A stretch of DNA of 57,368 bases from Prosthecobacter sp. (GTDB taxonomy: Bacteria; Verrucomicrobiota; Verrucomicrobiia; Verrucomicrobiales; Verrucomicrobiaceae): NCBI RefSeq assembly GCF_029946185.1, contig NZ_JAQSEA010000095.1, positions 1 to 57,368 of the forward strand. Reading direction: 5' to 3'. Both the position numbers and the translations under genes were made by a program. Under the pieces are notes generated by a model. The model worked only from the letters and a program-made list of their open reading frames with translations, searched no databases and had not been told where the DNA came from. This document shows positions 1 to 9,279 of the stretch, piece after piece. Each line of letters begins with the position of its first letter. Within the stretch, counting starts at the first letter, position 1.

Positions 1-2257
1 GGCGTGCAAGGAATGCGACTGCATCGAATGCGGTCCCTGTATCGCGACCGCGAAGATCGTTGAGAGACTGCAGCCGGGTCAGGATGTCAGGAACAGCGGA
101 TTCGTCGTCCTGAGCGCGCAGCGCCTTGATGGCGGCGAGCTGAAGCGAGTTGTTGAAACTGGTGCCGCTTAGTTGTTTGCGGAGTGCTGTGGCGACTGCT
201 GCATCGCCGGGGCGTGCGCCCCAGGATTCGGTGATGCTGGCGAGAATGTCGGGGTTCTTCTCGCTCTGGGCTATTTTCCACAGGGTGGCCTGCGAGTCAG
301 CCGTGTTCAGCGCGGCAAGAGATTGCACGATGGTCTTGCGCACGCGTGCATCGGGCTGGCTGCTGCTGCCTGCGATCAGCGCCGCACGTGCTGCGGGTTC
401 GGCGATTTTTGCGAGTGTCTTCGCAGCCTCGGAGCGGACGGCGTAGAAGGTGTCTTCACGCAGGGCTTTGGCGAGCTTGTCGATGTGCTTTTCATCGAGT
501 GTGCTGATGGCGAGCAGGCGGCCGATGATGTCGGCTTGCAGTTGTTTGTCGAGCATTGGGCCCGGTGGGGTGAAAGCGACCTTGGCCAGCACGGTGTAAT
601 TGGGATCAATGCGAACCAGTTCCGGCTGGGTGGGCAGCGGGAAGTAAAAGTCTTCGACCTCTTTGCTGACGTCCGCTTTGAAACGGAGCATCTCTTTTTG
701 TCCGGCGATGGCGAAGCCGACGGGCAGCGGAACGCGGAAGAGGCGCACTTGCTCGCTGAGCTTCTGCGTCTGCCGCACGGTGATCTTGGCCTGCTTTAAT
801 CCGGCGTCCCACGCGTAGTCAATTTTCAATTCAGGCACGCCGCCGTGGAAAAGCCATTGATCGAAAAACTGATCAAACGAGAGTCCGCTGACTTCTTCAA
901 TGACGTCCTGCAGGTCTTCGGTGCGGACGATGCCGTTGCGATGCCGCTCAAGATACGTTTTGATGCACTTGCGGTACAATTCAGGGCCGAGCTGGCTGCG
1001 CAACATGTGCAGCACCCAGGCACCCTTTGGGTAGGCGCGTGAGTCGAACTGCTGCATCGGATCGCCATAGTCACGCCAGACGATGGGGCGGGTGTCGTTT
1101 GACTGAAATACCTGCTCTGCTTCTCTCCATAACGAGTACTTCATCGCATCGGTGCCGAATTTTTTCTCTTCGTAGAGATCCGTGTAGTAAGTAGCGAAGC
1201 CTTCGTTTAGCCAGAGGTGCGACCAGTCGCGGCAGGTGACGAGATCACCGAACCACTGGTGGGCTGTCTCATGCGCATCGAGCTCATGCAGGGAGCGTAA
1301 CTGCTCGGTGTCGGAGTTGAACAGCATGTCGGCGGCCTCAAAGGTGCAGCTGGTGTTTTCCATGCCTCCGGCGATGAAATCGAGGCAGTAGATCTGATAG
1401 TATTTGTCCCAGGCAAAGGGCACGCCGATTTCCTTTTGGTAGAACTCGATGATCTTGCGGGTGTCGGCAAAGGCGTTTGCCGCCTGTGCGGTGTGGGAAG
1501 GGGGGACCAGCAAGGCGAGAGGAAGCGCGCCCGCCTTGTCTTCCAGCTTGTGGAAGTGACCGGCGACCATCGCGATGAGGTAGTTCACATGTGGCTTGTC
1601 CTGCAACCAGTGAAAGGTCACGAGGCCATCAACGCCGGGCTGTTCGCTTTGCAGCGTACCATTGGAGATGACCTGCATGCCCTTGGGCACATGGCAGATG
1701 ACTTCGCTGGTGAAGCGCTCATTGGGATAGTCGTAGCTGGGGAACCAAAAGCGATGCTCCTCCGCCTCGCCCTGGCTCCACACCTGCGTGTCTTCGGCTT
1801 TGTAGCCCATCTCCGGGGTGCGGAAATACAAGCCGTGATCGGGTTGAGCTGAATAGGTGATCGTGACCGTCGTCTCCGCGTCCGGGGCAATTGCTTTGGC
1901 AAAGGTGATGATGAGTTTGTCATTCGTGACCTGATGCTCTGCCACCTGGGCACCCGCAGCGGTGATGGTGGCGATCTGCAAGTCCACTGCGTCGAGTTCC
2001 AGTTTTTCCAGCGGCAGGGCGATTGGCTTGAATCGAAGTGTCGCCGAGCCTGAGACTGTGCGCTTGGCAAAATTAGGCGTCACATCGAGCTTCACATGCA
2101 GAATGTCCGCCCGCCGGTCCCGCGCATATTTTCGACCCGGGATGAGTTGCAACTGCGGCGGCAGCAGATGCTTGTCACAAATCCTGCAGTCGGAGGAATC
2201 GGCGGCGGCATCCGTGGCCAACAATGCGATGGCAAGAATGAGGTGGTGGAAACGCAT
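1..2257 (-). CDS. M1-family zinc aminopeptidase, C-terminus cut by window edge
   Basis: The reading frame runs from ATG at 2257 to the window edge without a stop, giving at least 752 residues. An Ala-rich N-terminal signal peptide suggests export. The M1 exopeptidase motif GGMENT is at about residues 297-302. The zinc site is HETAH at 329-333 followed by Glu352 in NEGFATYY, the exact HEXXH-X18-E spacing of gluzincins. After the catalytic and beta-sandwich domains, from about residue 560, the chain becomes helical with Ala/Leu-rich repeats that look like HEAT repeats, as in other large M1 enzymes. The family removes N-terminal amino acids from peptides, and an exported copy would process scavenged peptides. 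It is divergent from the DUF1501 gene, with 86 bp between the two starts. The family call is firm; the substrate is unknown. Confidence 0.93.
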   Translation of the reverse strand, partial: MRFHHLILAIALLATDAAADSSDCRICDKHLLPPQLQLIPGRKYARDRRADILHVKLDVTPNFAKRTVSGSATLRFKPIALPLEKLELDAVDLQIATITAAGAQVAEHQVTNDKLIITFAKAIAPDAETTVTITYSAQPDHGLYFRTPEMGYKAEDTQVWSQGEAEEHRFWFPSYDYPNERFTSEVICHVPKGMQVISNGTLQSEQPGVDGLVTFHWLQDKPHVNYLIAMVAGHFHKLEDKAGALPLALLVPPSHTAQAANAFADTRKIIEFYQKEIGVPFAWDKYYQIYCLDFIAGGMENTSCTFEAADMLFNSDTEQLRSLHELDAHETAHQWFGDLVTCRDWSHLWLNEGFATYYTDLYEEKKFGTDAMKYSLWREAEQVFQSNDTRPIVWRDYGDPMQQFDSRAYPKGAWVLHMLRSQLGPELYRKCIKTYLERHRNGIVRTEDLQDVIEEVSGLSFDQFFDQWLFHGGVPELKIDYAWDAGLKQAKITVRQTQKLSEQVRLFRVPLPVGFAIAGQKEMLRFKADVSKEVEDFYFPLPTQPELVRIDPNYTVLAKVAFTPPGPMLDKQLQADIIGRLLAISTLDEKHIDKLAKALREDTFYAVRSEAAKTLAKIAEPAARAALIAGSSSQPDARVRKTIVQSLAALNTADSQATLWKIAQSEKNPDILASITESWGARPGDAAVATALRKQLSGTSFNNSLQLAAIKALRAQDDESAVPDILTRLQSLNDLRGRDTGTAFDAVAFLAR

Positions 2258-2343
2258 GATGGCGGCGAGCATCCCGAACTGGATGCGGGGTGGCAAGCAC
2301 AATCAGGAAGGAGAAGCGTTTGGCTGGCGTATTTGGCAGGGTC

Positions 2344-3738
2344 ATGCTCACTTTTTCCGATCACAGCCAGGGTTCCTCGCGCCTACAGCGGCGCGATTTC
2401 CTGCGCATTGGCGGGCTGGGACTGGGCGGGCTGGGGTTGAGTGATCTGATGGCGCTCAAGGCATCTAATTCGCCGCTGCTCAAGGACAAGTCGGTGATCT
2501 TCCTGTTCATGCACGGCGGGCCGTCGCAGTTCGAGACCTTTGATCCGAAGATGGATGCGCCGTCGGAAATTCGTAGCGTCACGGGCGAGATCAAAACCAA
2601 GCTGCCCGGCGTGACCTTTGGCGGCACGTTTGAGCGGCTGGCCAAGCTGGCGGACAAGTTCAGCATCGTGCGCTCCTTCGTCACGGGAGACTCAGTGCAT
2701 GATATTAAGACCATCGTGGGCAAGGATACGATGAAGGCGAATCTCGGTTCGCTGTACTCACGTATCGCCGGGCCTCTGCGGAAAAGCAGTGCGATGCCGA
2801 CCAATGTGGCGCTGTTTCCGCAGGCGGTCTCTTTCACCGCAGGTCCTGTGATCAAGCAATTCGGCGACTTTACCTCCAGCGGAGAATTTGGTTCCACCTA
2901 TCAGCCCTTTGTGCCTGGCGTGGGCAGCGGTGCACAGGCGGATATGACACTGAGCATGCCACAGTCGCGGCTGGATGACCGCCGGGGCTTGCTCGCATCT
3001 TTGGACCAGTGGCAGCATCGTTTGGACGGCAGCCAGGCCCTTGGTGGCATGCCGGAATTTCAATCGCTCGCCTTTGATGTGCTGCGGCGCGGAGTGTCGG
3101 ATGCGTTTGATCTCTCCAAGGAAGACCCGCGTCTCATCGCCCGCTACGACACGGCTCCGCTGCTGCCCAAGGACCGCATCAGCACGCAGTGGAACAACCG
3201 CGAGCACTATGCGGACAACGCCGCCACGCTGGGCAAGCTGCTGCTCATGGCGCGGCGTTTGTGTGAGCGCGGTTGTGGCTTTGTCACCGTCACGACGAGC
3301 TTTGTGTGGGATATGCACGCGGACAACAACAACGCCCCGTGTCGCACTGGCATGGACTACGTCGGGCGTCCATTTGATCACGCGGTGTCCGCGCTGATTG
3401 AAGACATCGAGTCACGCGGCCTGAGCGAAAAAATAATGCTCGTCTGCTGTGGTGAGATGGGCCGCTCGCCCAGGATCAATGTCAAAGGCGGGCGTGATCA
3501 CTGGGGCGGACTCGCGCCGCTCATGATTTATGGCGGTGGTTTGAAGATGGGTCAGGTCATTGGGCAGTCGGCGCGCCATGGCGGCGAACCCGCCTCCGAG
3601 CCGATCACGATTCCTGATTTGATTGCCACGATCATGCACACGCTGGTGGATCTCGGCGAAGCGCGTGTCACTGATGGCCTGCCGCCGGGACTGCTCAATG
3701 TGCTCACGCGCGGTCAGCCGATTCGCGGCTTGGTTTAA
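2344..3738 (+). CDS. DUF1501 domain protein, Tat-exported
   Basis: This 464-residue protein belongs to the DUF1501 family, an alkaline-phosphatase/sulfatase-like fold abundant in Planctomycetes and Verrucomicrobia. The N-terminus carries a twin-arginine signal, RRDFLRIGG followed by a Gly/Leu-rich stretch. I chose ATG 2344 over the in-frame GTG at 2290 because it puts the RR motif about 16 residues in and has a GGCAGGG-like ribosome site just upstream. Family landmarks are FMHGGPSQFETFDP near the N-terminus and CCGEMGRSPRIN and GRDHWGG near the C-terminus. The usual DUF1549/DUF1553 partner is not adjacent. The biochemical function of DUF1501 is unknown. An HMA protein gene follows 10 bp after the stop. 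Confidence 0.92.
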   Translation: MLTFSDHSQGSSRLQRRDFLRIGGLGLGGLGLSDLMALKASNSPLLKDKSVIFLFMHGGPSQFETFDPKMDAPSEIRSVTGEIKTKLPGVTFGGTFERLAKLADKFSIVRSFVTGDSVHDIKTIVGKDTMKANLGSLYSRIAGPLRKSSAMPTNVALFPQAVSFTAGPVIKQFGDFTSSGEFGSTYQPFVPGVGSGAQADMTLSMPQSRLDDRRGLLASLDQWQHRLDGSQALGGMPEFQSLAFDVLRRGVSDAFDLSKEDPRLIARYDTAPLLPKDRISTQWNNREHYADNAATLGKLLLMARRLCERGCGFVTVTTSFVWDMHADNNNAPCRTGMDYVGRPFDHAVSALIEDIESRGLSEKIMLVCCGEMGRSPRINVKGGRDHWGGLAPLMIYGGGLKMGQVIGQSARHGGEPASEPITIPDLIATIMHTLVDLGEARVTDGLPPGLLNVLTRGQPIRGLV

Positions 3739-3748
3739 TTTTGCTTTC

Positions 3749-4300
3749 ATGAAACACACACTTCGCCTTCTCGTCTTCCTGGGTTCCATTACGGCCAGTC
3801 TCAACGCTGTCGAAAAGCAGCAGACGATGACCTTTTATGTCTCTGGCGTGGAGTGCGGGAGCTGCGTGTATGTGGTGCAGCAGTCGATCAGTGAAATGAA
3901 GGGTGTTTCAGATGCGACGGTGGTGCAGGTGATCGACAATTACGCCAATGTTGTGTTTGATCCGAAAGTGGTCAGCGAACACCAGATCGCGCAGGCGGTG
4001 CGCGAGGCGTTGCCAATTCACGGCAAGCCGTATCTGGCAACGTTGAAACTGCATGTGGCGGACTATGCGAAGCATGTCGCGAAAGTGGATTGCCTGTTTG
4101 CGCGGTGGAAAGACTGGGTGGAACTGGAGACGGTGGACAAGGGCAGGGGGGAGTTGCTCATCCACTGCAACGAACTCAAAAACGATGCGAAGAAAACCGG
4201 TCCGCAGGGCTGGAGTCTCGCGCAGTTCACCGCAGCGATGAAGTCACCAGCACCGGCCGGCTTGGGGCTTGATTTTACGTTGGCGAGCGAAGGGCAGTGA
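3749..4300 (+). CDS. Exported heavy-metal-associated (HMA) domain protein
   Basis: This 183-residue protein has a signal peptide (about residues 1-20) followed by one HMA/ferredoxin-like domain at about 26-90. The metal-binding motif GVECGSC places the thiols at Cys36 and Cys39. The family binds Cu(I), Zn or related soft metals. The rest of the chain (95-183) resembles no domain I recognise. The start is ATG 3749, because upstream in-frame sequence overlaps the DUF1501 gene and lacks a signal peptide. The gene follows DUF1501 closely and may be cotranscribed with it. It ends 3 bp from the stop of the convergent sulfatase. The function could be metal scavenging or delivery; the partner is unknown. 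Confidence 0.8.
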   Translation: MKHTLRLLVFLGSITASLNAVEKQQTMTFYVSGVECGSCVYVVQQSISEMKGVSDATVVQVIDNYANVVFDPKVVSEHQIAQAVREALPIHGKPYLATLKLHVADYAKHVAKVDCLFARWKDWVELETVDKGRGELLIHCNELKNDAKKTGPQGWSLAQFTAAMKSPAPAGLGLDFTLASEGQ

Positions 4301-4303
4301 CGA

Positions 4304-5716
4304 CTACTCTTTGGCTTTTTTCTTTTTCTTCCCTTTGCCTGCGCCTTTCTGCTTCTCGTCACCGGAAACCGATTTGACCTCAGTCTCAGCGGCGGGGATG
4401 GCGGCTCCGAGTCTGGTCTTGATGTCGCTCATGCCGACTTCGCTGGCGAGGTTGGTCCATTCATTCGGGTCTTTGGAGTGATCGTAGAGTTCCTCGGTGT
4501 CATCGGCATAGCGGATGTAGCGCCAGTTGGCATCGCGCACGGCATGGTTGCCTTTGCCGTGTGTGCAGACGGCCACGCCGTCCCACTTGGCGGCGGGGTC
4601 TTTGAGCAGCGGCATGAGGCTCGCGCCGGTGACATGCGCAGGCACTAGCAGGCCGGTGAGTTCGCAGACGGTGGGGTACATGTTCATGTAATCGACCGGT
4701 GCTGTGCAGGTCGTGCCCGGCTTTGTCACACCGGGGGCGACGATGGCCATGGAGGTGCGGGTGGTGTCTTCCCATAGGGCAAATTTCCGCCAGTGCTCCT
4801 TCTCGCCCAGATTCCAGCCGTGATCCGTCCACCAGACGATGATGGTCTTGTCTTTGCGGGGGCTTTGATCGAGCCCGTCGAGCAGGCGACCGACTTGATC
4901 ATCGAGGAATGAAATCGTCGCGAGATAGGCTTGTACGCCCTTTTTCCATTGGTCACCTTTGACCACGGCGGCGTGGTCGCCCTCAGGGCCGGCCATGCGC
5001 ACGCCGGCTTTGGGGATGTCATCGAGGTCGTGCTCTTTCGTCACGGGCAGTTGGATGTCAGCGAGCGGAAAGCGATCATAGTATTCTTTGGGGGCATACC
5101 ATGGCAGGTGGGGCTTGATGTAGCCGAGGGCGAGGAAGAGCGGCTTGTCCGTGGGTGCGGTCTTGAGTTGGTTGATGGCCCAGTCGGTGGCTTTGTAGTC
5201 GCCCATGTCAGAGGGTTTGGCATCCACCGGACCCCAGTCGAAGTGGCCGCGATCGAGGCCGTTTAGGTTTTCCTCATGTTCTTTGATGGTGGGAAACAAT
5301 CCCTCCCATTTCGTCCATGAATCGGTGCGTCCCTCGCTGCCGTAGCCGTGGTAGATTTTGCCGCCGCCGAGGGTGTTGTAGCCACTGGCAAGGAAGTGGC
5401 GGTTGAGCGTGAGGGTGTCCTTCATCACGCCCTGCGCCGGGTCACCGTTGGTGTAGATCCCCGTCTGCCATGGGCGCAGACCGCTCATCAAAGCGGCGCG
5501 TGAAGGATTGCAGGCCGGTGCGGCGCAATGCGAATTGGTAAACGCGGTGCCACGGGCTACCAGGCGGTCGATGTTCGGAGTTTTCGTCTGCGGATGGCCG
5601 CCGAGATAGGTCACCCAGTCGTTCAAATCATCGACGGCGATGAAGAGAACATCGGGTTTCTGTTGAGCGAACGCAGCAGAACTAAACAGTAGGAACAGTG
5701 CGAAAAGACGATTCAT
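4304..5716 (-). CDS. Secreted sulfatase (iduronate-2-sulfatase-like)
   Basis: This 470-residue protein has a signal peptide ending near AFAQQ. The type I sulfatase signature CNPSR occupies residues 69-73; Cys69 would be converted to formylglycine by a maturase encoded elsewhere. Asp29/Asp30 and the TDHGWNLGEKEHW segment provide the usual Ca2+ ligands. The layout matches the iduronate-2-sulfatase branch (choline-sulfatase/IDS type), which removes sulfate esters from polysaccharides. The C-terminus ends in an unusual Lys/Gly-rich tail (about the last 16 residues, including KKKKK). It is convergent with the HMA gene, the stops being 3 bp apart. The substrate cannot be read from the sequence. Confidence 0.93.
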   Translation of the reverse strand: MNRLFALFLLFSSAAFAQQKPDVLFIAVDDLNDWVTYLGGHPQTKTPNIDRLVARGTAFTNSHCAAPACNPSRAALMSGLRPWQTGIYTNGDPAQGVMKDTLTLNRHFLASGYNTLGGGKIYHGYGSEGRTDSWTKWEGLFPTIKEHEENLNGLDRGHFDWGPVDAKPSDMGDYKATDWAINQLKTAPTDKPLFLALGYIKPHLPWYAPKEYYDRFPLADIQLPVTKEHDLDDIPKAGVRMAGPEGDHAAVVKGDQWKKGVQAYLATISFLDDQVGRLLDGLDQSPRKDKTIIVWWTDHGWNLGEKEHWRKFALWEDTTRTSMAIVAPGVTKPGTTCTAPVDYMNMYPTVCELTGLLVPAHVTGASLMPLLKDPAAKWDGVAVCTHGKGNHAVRDANWRYIRYADDTEELYDHSKDPNEWTNLASEVGMSDIKTRLGAAIPAAETEVKSVSGDEKQKGAGKGKKKKKAKE

Positions 5717-5765
5717 GGCCCGCCTTGAACGCGGCCATGATCATCGTCTTACGCGGAAATGCGCC

Positions 5766-7040
5766 TCAATCGTCATCCATCTCCAGGCGGTACAGCGCTC
5801 CGTCTTGTGAGAGCAGCACTGGCTCGCCATCGACATCCGCAGTGACGAGCGAGGGGTTGAACTTGTGTTCAGGGGCCTTTCGGTGCAGCACGCTGCGGCG
5901 GGAAGCCTTGCCGCTGGCGGGGTCGATGCCCAGCGCCCAGACAGTGCCGTAGCCCCAGTCGGCGAAGATAAATGCGCCGTCGAGCTGTGGCAGTTTTTGT
6001 CCGCGATAGAGCAGGCCGCCGACGATGCAGATGCCCTCACCACGCATGCGGGTGTAGGCATGCACGGGTTCTGTGATGGTCATATCCGGCAGATAGCTGT
6101 GCGCATGTGCGAAACTCTTCGCCGGTCCTTCGCGGTCACTCCAGCCGTAGTTGGCACCTGCTTCCACGCGGTTGATCTCCTCCCACAGGTCCTGACCCAC
6201 GTCCGCGAGCCAGAGCTGGCCGGAGCGAGCGTCAAAGGAGAGTCCCCAGGGATTGCGAAAACCGAGGGCGAAAATTTCAGGGCGCACGGTTTGCGCCTTG
6301 GTGAAGGGATTGTCGTCGGGGATCGCATACGGGAGCTTGCCGCTGCGGCCGTTCACATCAATGCGCAGGACTTTTCCATGCAGCACCCAGGGGTTTTGCG
6401 CCAGACGGTACGGGTCATCCCGCAGACCGCCATCGCCCAGCGCGATGTAGAGGCAGCCATCCGGCCCGAAGGCGATGTGGCCGCCCCAGTGGTCTGCCAG
6501 GGGCTGTGGAATCTCCAGGAGCACACGCTCGGTTTCTGGCAATGCATCGGGAGTTGAATCCTTGGAGGCGCGCATCTCACTGATCACCGTGCGGCGGGGG
6601 TCGCTCTGAGTGTAACTGAGGTAAAACAGCCGGTTTTCGGCAAAACGAGGATGAAATGCGATGCCGTGCACGCCCTCCTCGAAGAGCAGAATGTCTTTCA
6701 TTTTCGCACGGAAATCGAGGAAGGGCCGCCACTGGCCGCTGCCATCGAGGCGTACGGCGCAGAATTCACCGCGCTGCATGGCGATGACTTGCTCCCTACT
6801 GGCGTCTGGCAGCGAGGCCAGCATGACGGGTGAATCAAATTCGCGATCAAAGGCGAGTTTGCGCAGCACGATTCCTGGCAGCGGCTCTTCAGGGATCTCC
6901 AGCGGCGGAATTTCGGGTAATGCGGGGACGGGCTGGGGAGAGGCGGCCTCCTGGATGGCGGGGTAGATGGGACTGTTTGCAAAAAACGCCGCCAGCGTCA
7001 TGGCGGGCAGCCAGAAGCGAGAAATGGGAAGGGGATTCAT
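5766..7040 (-). CDS. PQQ-dependent sugar dehydrogenase-type beta-propeller, exported
   Basis: A 424-residue protein of the glucose/sorbosone dehydrogenase (soluble PQQ-GDH/YliI) family. Landmarks are GIAFHPRF, GGHIAFGPDGCLYIALGDGG, FALGFRNPWGLSFD, LWLADVGQDLWEEINR and GANYGW, spread along six propeller blades. A hydrophobic signal sequence starts at ATG 7040 (MNPLPISRFW). The longer TTG-initiated frame at 7082 adds 14 residues ahead of the signal and is less likely. Family members oxidise aldoses in the periplasm using PQQ and Ca2+, but many homologues lack a demonstrated substrate. The gene lies 49 bp downstream of the start of the sulfatase gene on the same strand, so an operon reading into the sulfatase is plausible. 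Confidence 0.88.
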   Translation of the reverse strand: MNPLPISRFWLPAMTLAAFFANSPIYPAIQEAASPQPVPALPEIPPLEIPEEPLPGIVLRKLAFDREFDSPVMLASLPDASREQVIAMQRGEFCAVRLDGSGQWRPFLDFRAKMKDILLFEEGVHGIAFHPRFAENRLFYLSYTQSDPRRTVISEMRASKDSTPDALPETERVLLEIPQPLADHWGGHIAFGPDGCLYIALGDGGLRDDPYRLAQNPWVLHGKVLRIDVNGRSGKLPYAIPDDNPFTKAQTVRPEIFALGFRNPWGLSFDARSGQLWLADVGQDLWEEINRVEAGANYGWSDREGPAKSFAHAHSYLPDMTITEPVHAYTRMRGEGICIVGGLLYRGQKLPQLDGAFIFADWGYGTVWALGIDPASGKASRRSVLHRKAPEHKFNPSLVTADVDGEPVLLSQDGALYRLEMDDD

Positions 7041-7276
7041 TGAGGGGTATTGACTGCATGGACCATGCCATGATGACAGCAAGGGGCCTCGCTTTGCTCA
7101 AAACACATTGGCTAAATTGTGCGGGAGTGGTCAGGAGGCCGTGCGGGGGCAACCGGCTGAATTTTGGAGATGAGAGCGGCGATTACGACCGGCCGGTGGC
7201 TTGGGACACCCCTGAGAAACTTTTTCCACGTCTTGCACTCCTTCCGTGGCATGCCAATGGTGGGTGCTCCTTTACG

Positions 7277-9250
7277 ATGAGCGACCCAATCAGTCACGAG
7301 TGCGGCATAGCGGTGGTGCGGCTGAAAAAGCCGCTAGGCTACTTCTATCAAAAATACGGCAACGCCCTCTACGGCTTTGACGCACTGCAGGCGATCATGA
7401 CCAAGCAGCGCAACCGCGGCCAGGACGGCATGGGCATCGGCTGCAGCAAGCTCGGCATGCCCCCCGGCCTCCCCTATATGTTCCGCGTGCGCAGCACCGA
7501 GAGTGTGGAGCGCATCGGCCAAGTTTTTGAGGAGGAGCGCAAGGAGTTCAAGCGCATCGCCCGCCGGATCGACAAGCAGCGCAAGGATGAGCGCGACCAG
7601 GAAGGCAAGGAATTCGTGTCCTTTGAGGACGATCCGGACGCCATCAAGCGTGAGTTTGAGATGGCCGGAGAGATTTACATCGGCCATCTGCGTTACGGCA
7701 CCAGCGGTGACTTCGGCAAGGGCTGCCTGCACCCCTACATGCGCCGCACCACCTGGCCTACGCGTACGCTGATGGTGATGGGGAATTTCAACCTCACCAA
7801 CACCCGCGAACTCAATGAGGTCATGATGCAGCGCGGGCAGCACCCCGTCTTCGGCACGGACACGCAGAGTGTGCTCGAAGAAATCGGCTTTCAGCTCGAT
7901 GAGGCGCACACCAAGCTCTACCATGAGCTGCGTGACTCCGGAATGCCGGGAGAAGACATTCCACAGCATATCAGCGAGCAACTGGACGTGACCGAAGTGA
8001 TCAAGGAATCCGCCAAACGCTGGGATGGCGGCTACAGCATCGTCGGCGTCATCGGCAACGGCGATCTCTTTGCCATGCGTGACCCCAGCGGCATCCGCCC
8101 GTGTCACTATTACGAGAACGACGAGATCTTCGCCATGGCCTCCGAACGTGTCGCCTTGATGTCCGTCTTTGGCGTCAATGAAGAGGACACTCATGAGATC
8201 CCTCCGGCGCATGTGGCCGTGATCAAGGCGGATGGTGGCATGACGATCCAGCCATTCATTGAGCCGCGCGAATTCAAGCCCTGTTCGTTTGAGTGTATTT
8301 ATTTCTCACGTGGCAACGACTCCGCCATCTACCAGCAGCGCAAGGCGCTCGGTGAGCAGTTGGTGCCGCAGGTCGTCAAGGCCATCGACAACGACTTTGA
8401 GCACACCGTGCTCAGCTTCATCCCGAACACGGCTGAGACGGCCTATTTCGGCTTTCTCGACGGCCTGCGCAAAAGCCGCCGTAACGTCGTCAAAGAGGCT
8501 CTGATGGACATGCTCAAGCGCGGTGAATTTGACGAGGCCAAGCTCGACGATCTCGTGCTGCGCAATTGGCCGCGCGGCGAAAAAATTGCGCTCAAGGACA
8601 TCAAGATGCGCACCTTCATCGCCCAGGAAACGGGGCGTGATGCGCTGGTGTCCGGCAGCTACGACATCACCTACGGTGTCGTGACGCCCAAGGACAACCT
8701 TGTGGTTATCGATGACTCCATCGTCCGTGGTACCACGCTGAAGAAAAGCCTGCTGCGAATTCTCGCACGCACCAATCCGAGGCGCATCATCGTGTGCTCC
8801 ACTGCGCCGCAGATTCGCTACCCGGACTGCTACGGCATCGATATGGCCGAACTCGGCAAATTCATCGCTTTCCAGGCCGCCATTTCACTTCTGCGTGCGC
8901 GCGGCATGGCGCACATCGTGATGGAGACCTATCGCGCCTGCAAAGCCGAGATGAGAAAGCCCAAGGAAGAGATGCGCAATGCCGTGAAGGCCATCTATGC
9001 GCCGTTCACCGACGAGGAAATCTCTGCGCGCATCGCCCAGATGATCAGTCCCGAGGATACGCCGTGGCATGGCACCGTCGAAGTCATCTACCAGACCATT
9101 CCCGATCTCCACAACGCCCTCGGTGCCGAATACGGTGACTGGTACTTCAGCGGTGACTATCCGACTCCCGGAGGGTATTCAGTGGTGAACCAGTCCTTCA
9201 TCCTCTACTGCGAGGCCAAGGATGGCCGTGCCCATGAGGCGCTGCTGTAA
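7277..9250 (+). CDS. purF: Long amidophosphoribosyltransferase-like protein (class II GATase + PRTase)
   Basis: A 657-residue PurF-family protein. An N-terminal class II glutamine amidotransferase domain carries the probable nucleophile Cys9 (HECGIA) and the RNRGQDGMG segment. The C-terminal type I phosphoribosyltransferase domain has the PRPP loop VVIDDSIVRGTT at residues 476-487. Classical PurF is about 470-510 residues. This one matches the longer form I recall from Bacteroidetes (about 630), with a charged insertion around residues 75-125. PurF makes phosphoribosylamine, the first step of purine synthesis. The start is ATG 7277; an open frame upstream to 6830 runs antisense over another gene and is ignored. 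A second classical purF may exist elsewhere, so the exact role is inferred. Confidence 0.85.
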   Translation: MSDPISHECGIAVVRLKKPLGYFYQKYGNALYGFDALQAIMTKQRNRGQDGMGIGCSKLGMPPGLPYMFRVRSTESVERIGQVFEEERKEFKRIARRIDKQRKDERDQEGKEFVSFEDDPDAIKREFEMAGEIYIGHLRYGTSGDFGKGCLHPYMRRTTWPTRTLMVMGNFNLTNTRELNEVMMQRGQHPVFGTDTQSVLEEIGFQLDEAHTKLYHELRDSGMPGEDIPQHISEQLDVTEVIKESAKRWDGGYSIVGVIGNGDLFAMRDPSGIRPCHYYENDEIFAMASERVALMSVFGVNEEDTHEIPPAHVAVIKADGGMTIQPFIEPREFKPCSFECIYFSRGNDSAIYQQRKALGEQLVPQVVKAIDNDFEHTVLSFIPNTAETAYFGFLDGLRKSRRNVVKEALMDMLKRGEFDEAKLDDLVLRNWPRGEKIALKDIKMRTFIAQETGRDALVSGSYDITYGVVTPKDNLVVIDDSIVRGTTLKKSLLRILARTNPRRIIVCSTAPQIRYPDCYGIDMAELGKFIAFQAAISLLRARGMAHIVMETYRACKAEMRKPKEEMRNAVKAIYAPFTDEEISARIAQMISPEDTPWHGTVEVIYQTIPDLHNALGAEYGDWYFSGDYPTPGGYSVVNQSFILYCEAKDGRAHEALL

Positions 9251-9254
9251 GGTG

Positions 9255-9272
9255 AGACAGATATTTCTGTCT
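9255..9272. terminator. Small hairpin between convergent genes
   Basis: AGACAGA and TCTGTCT form a perfect 7-bp stem with a TATT loop, in the 29 bp between the convergent purF-like and rRNA-methyltransferase genes. There is no T-run on either strand, so termination is only suggested by position. Confidence 0.3.
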
Positions 9273-9279
9273 TCGACGA

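Noticed and set aside
7334-8212. Long 292-codon open frame antisense to the PurF-like gene
   Set aside because: It is fully inside a gene with clear GATase and PRTase motifs; its composition (Ala/Asp/His/Val-rich) is the usual antisense shadow of a GC-rich gene.
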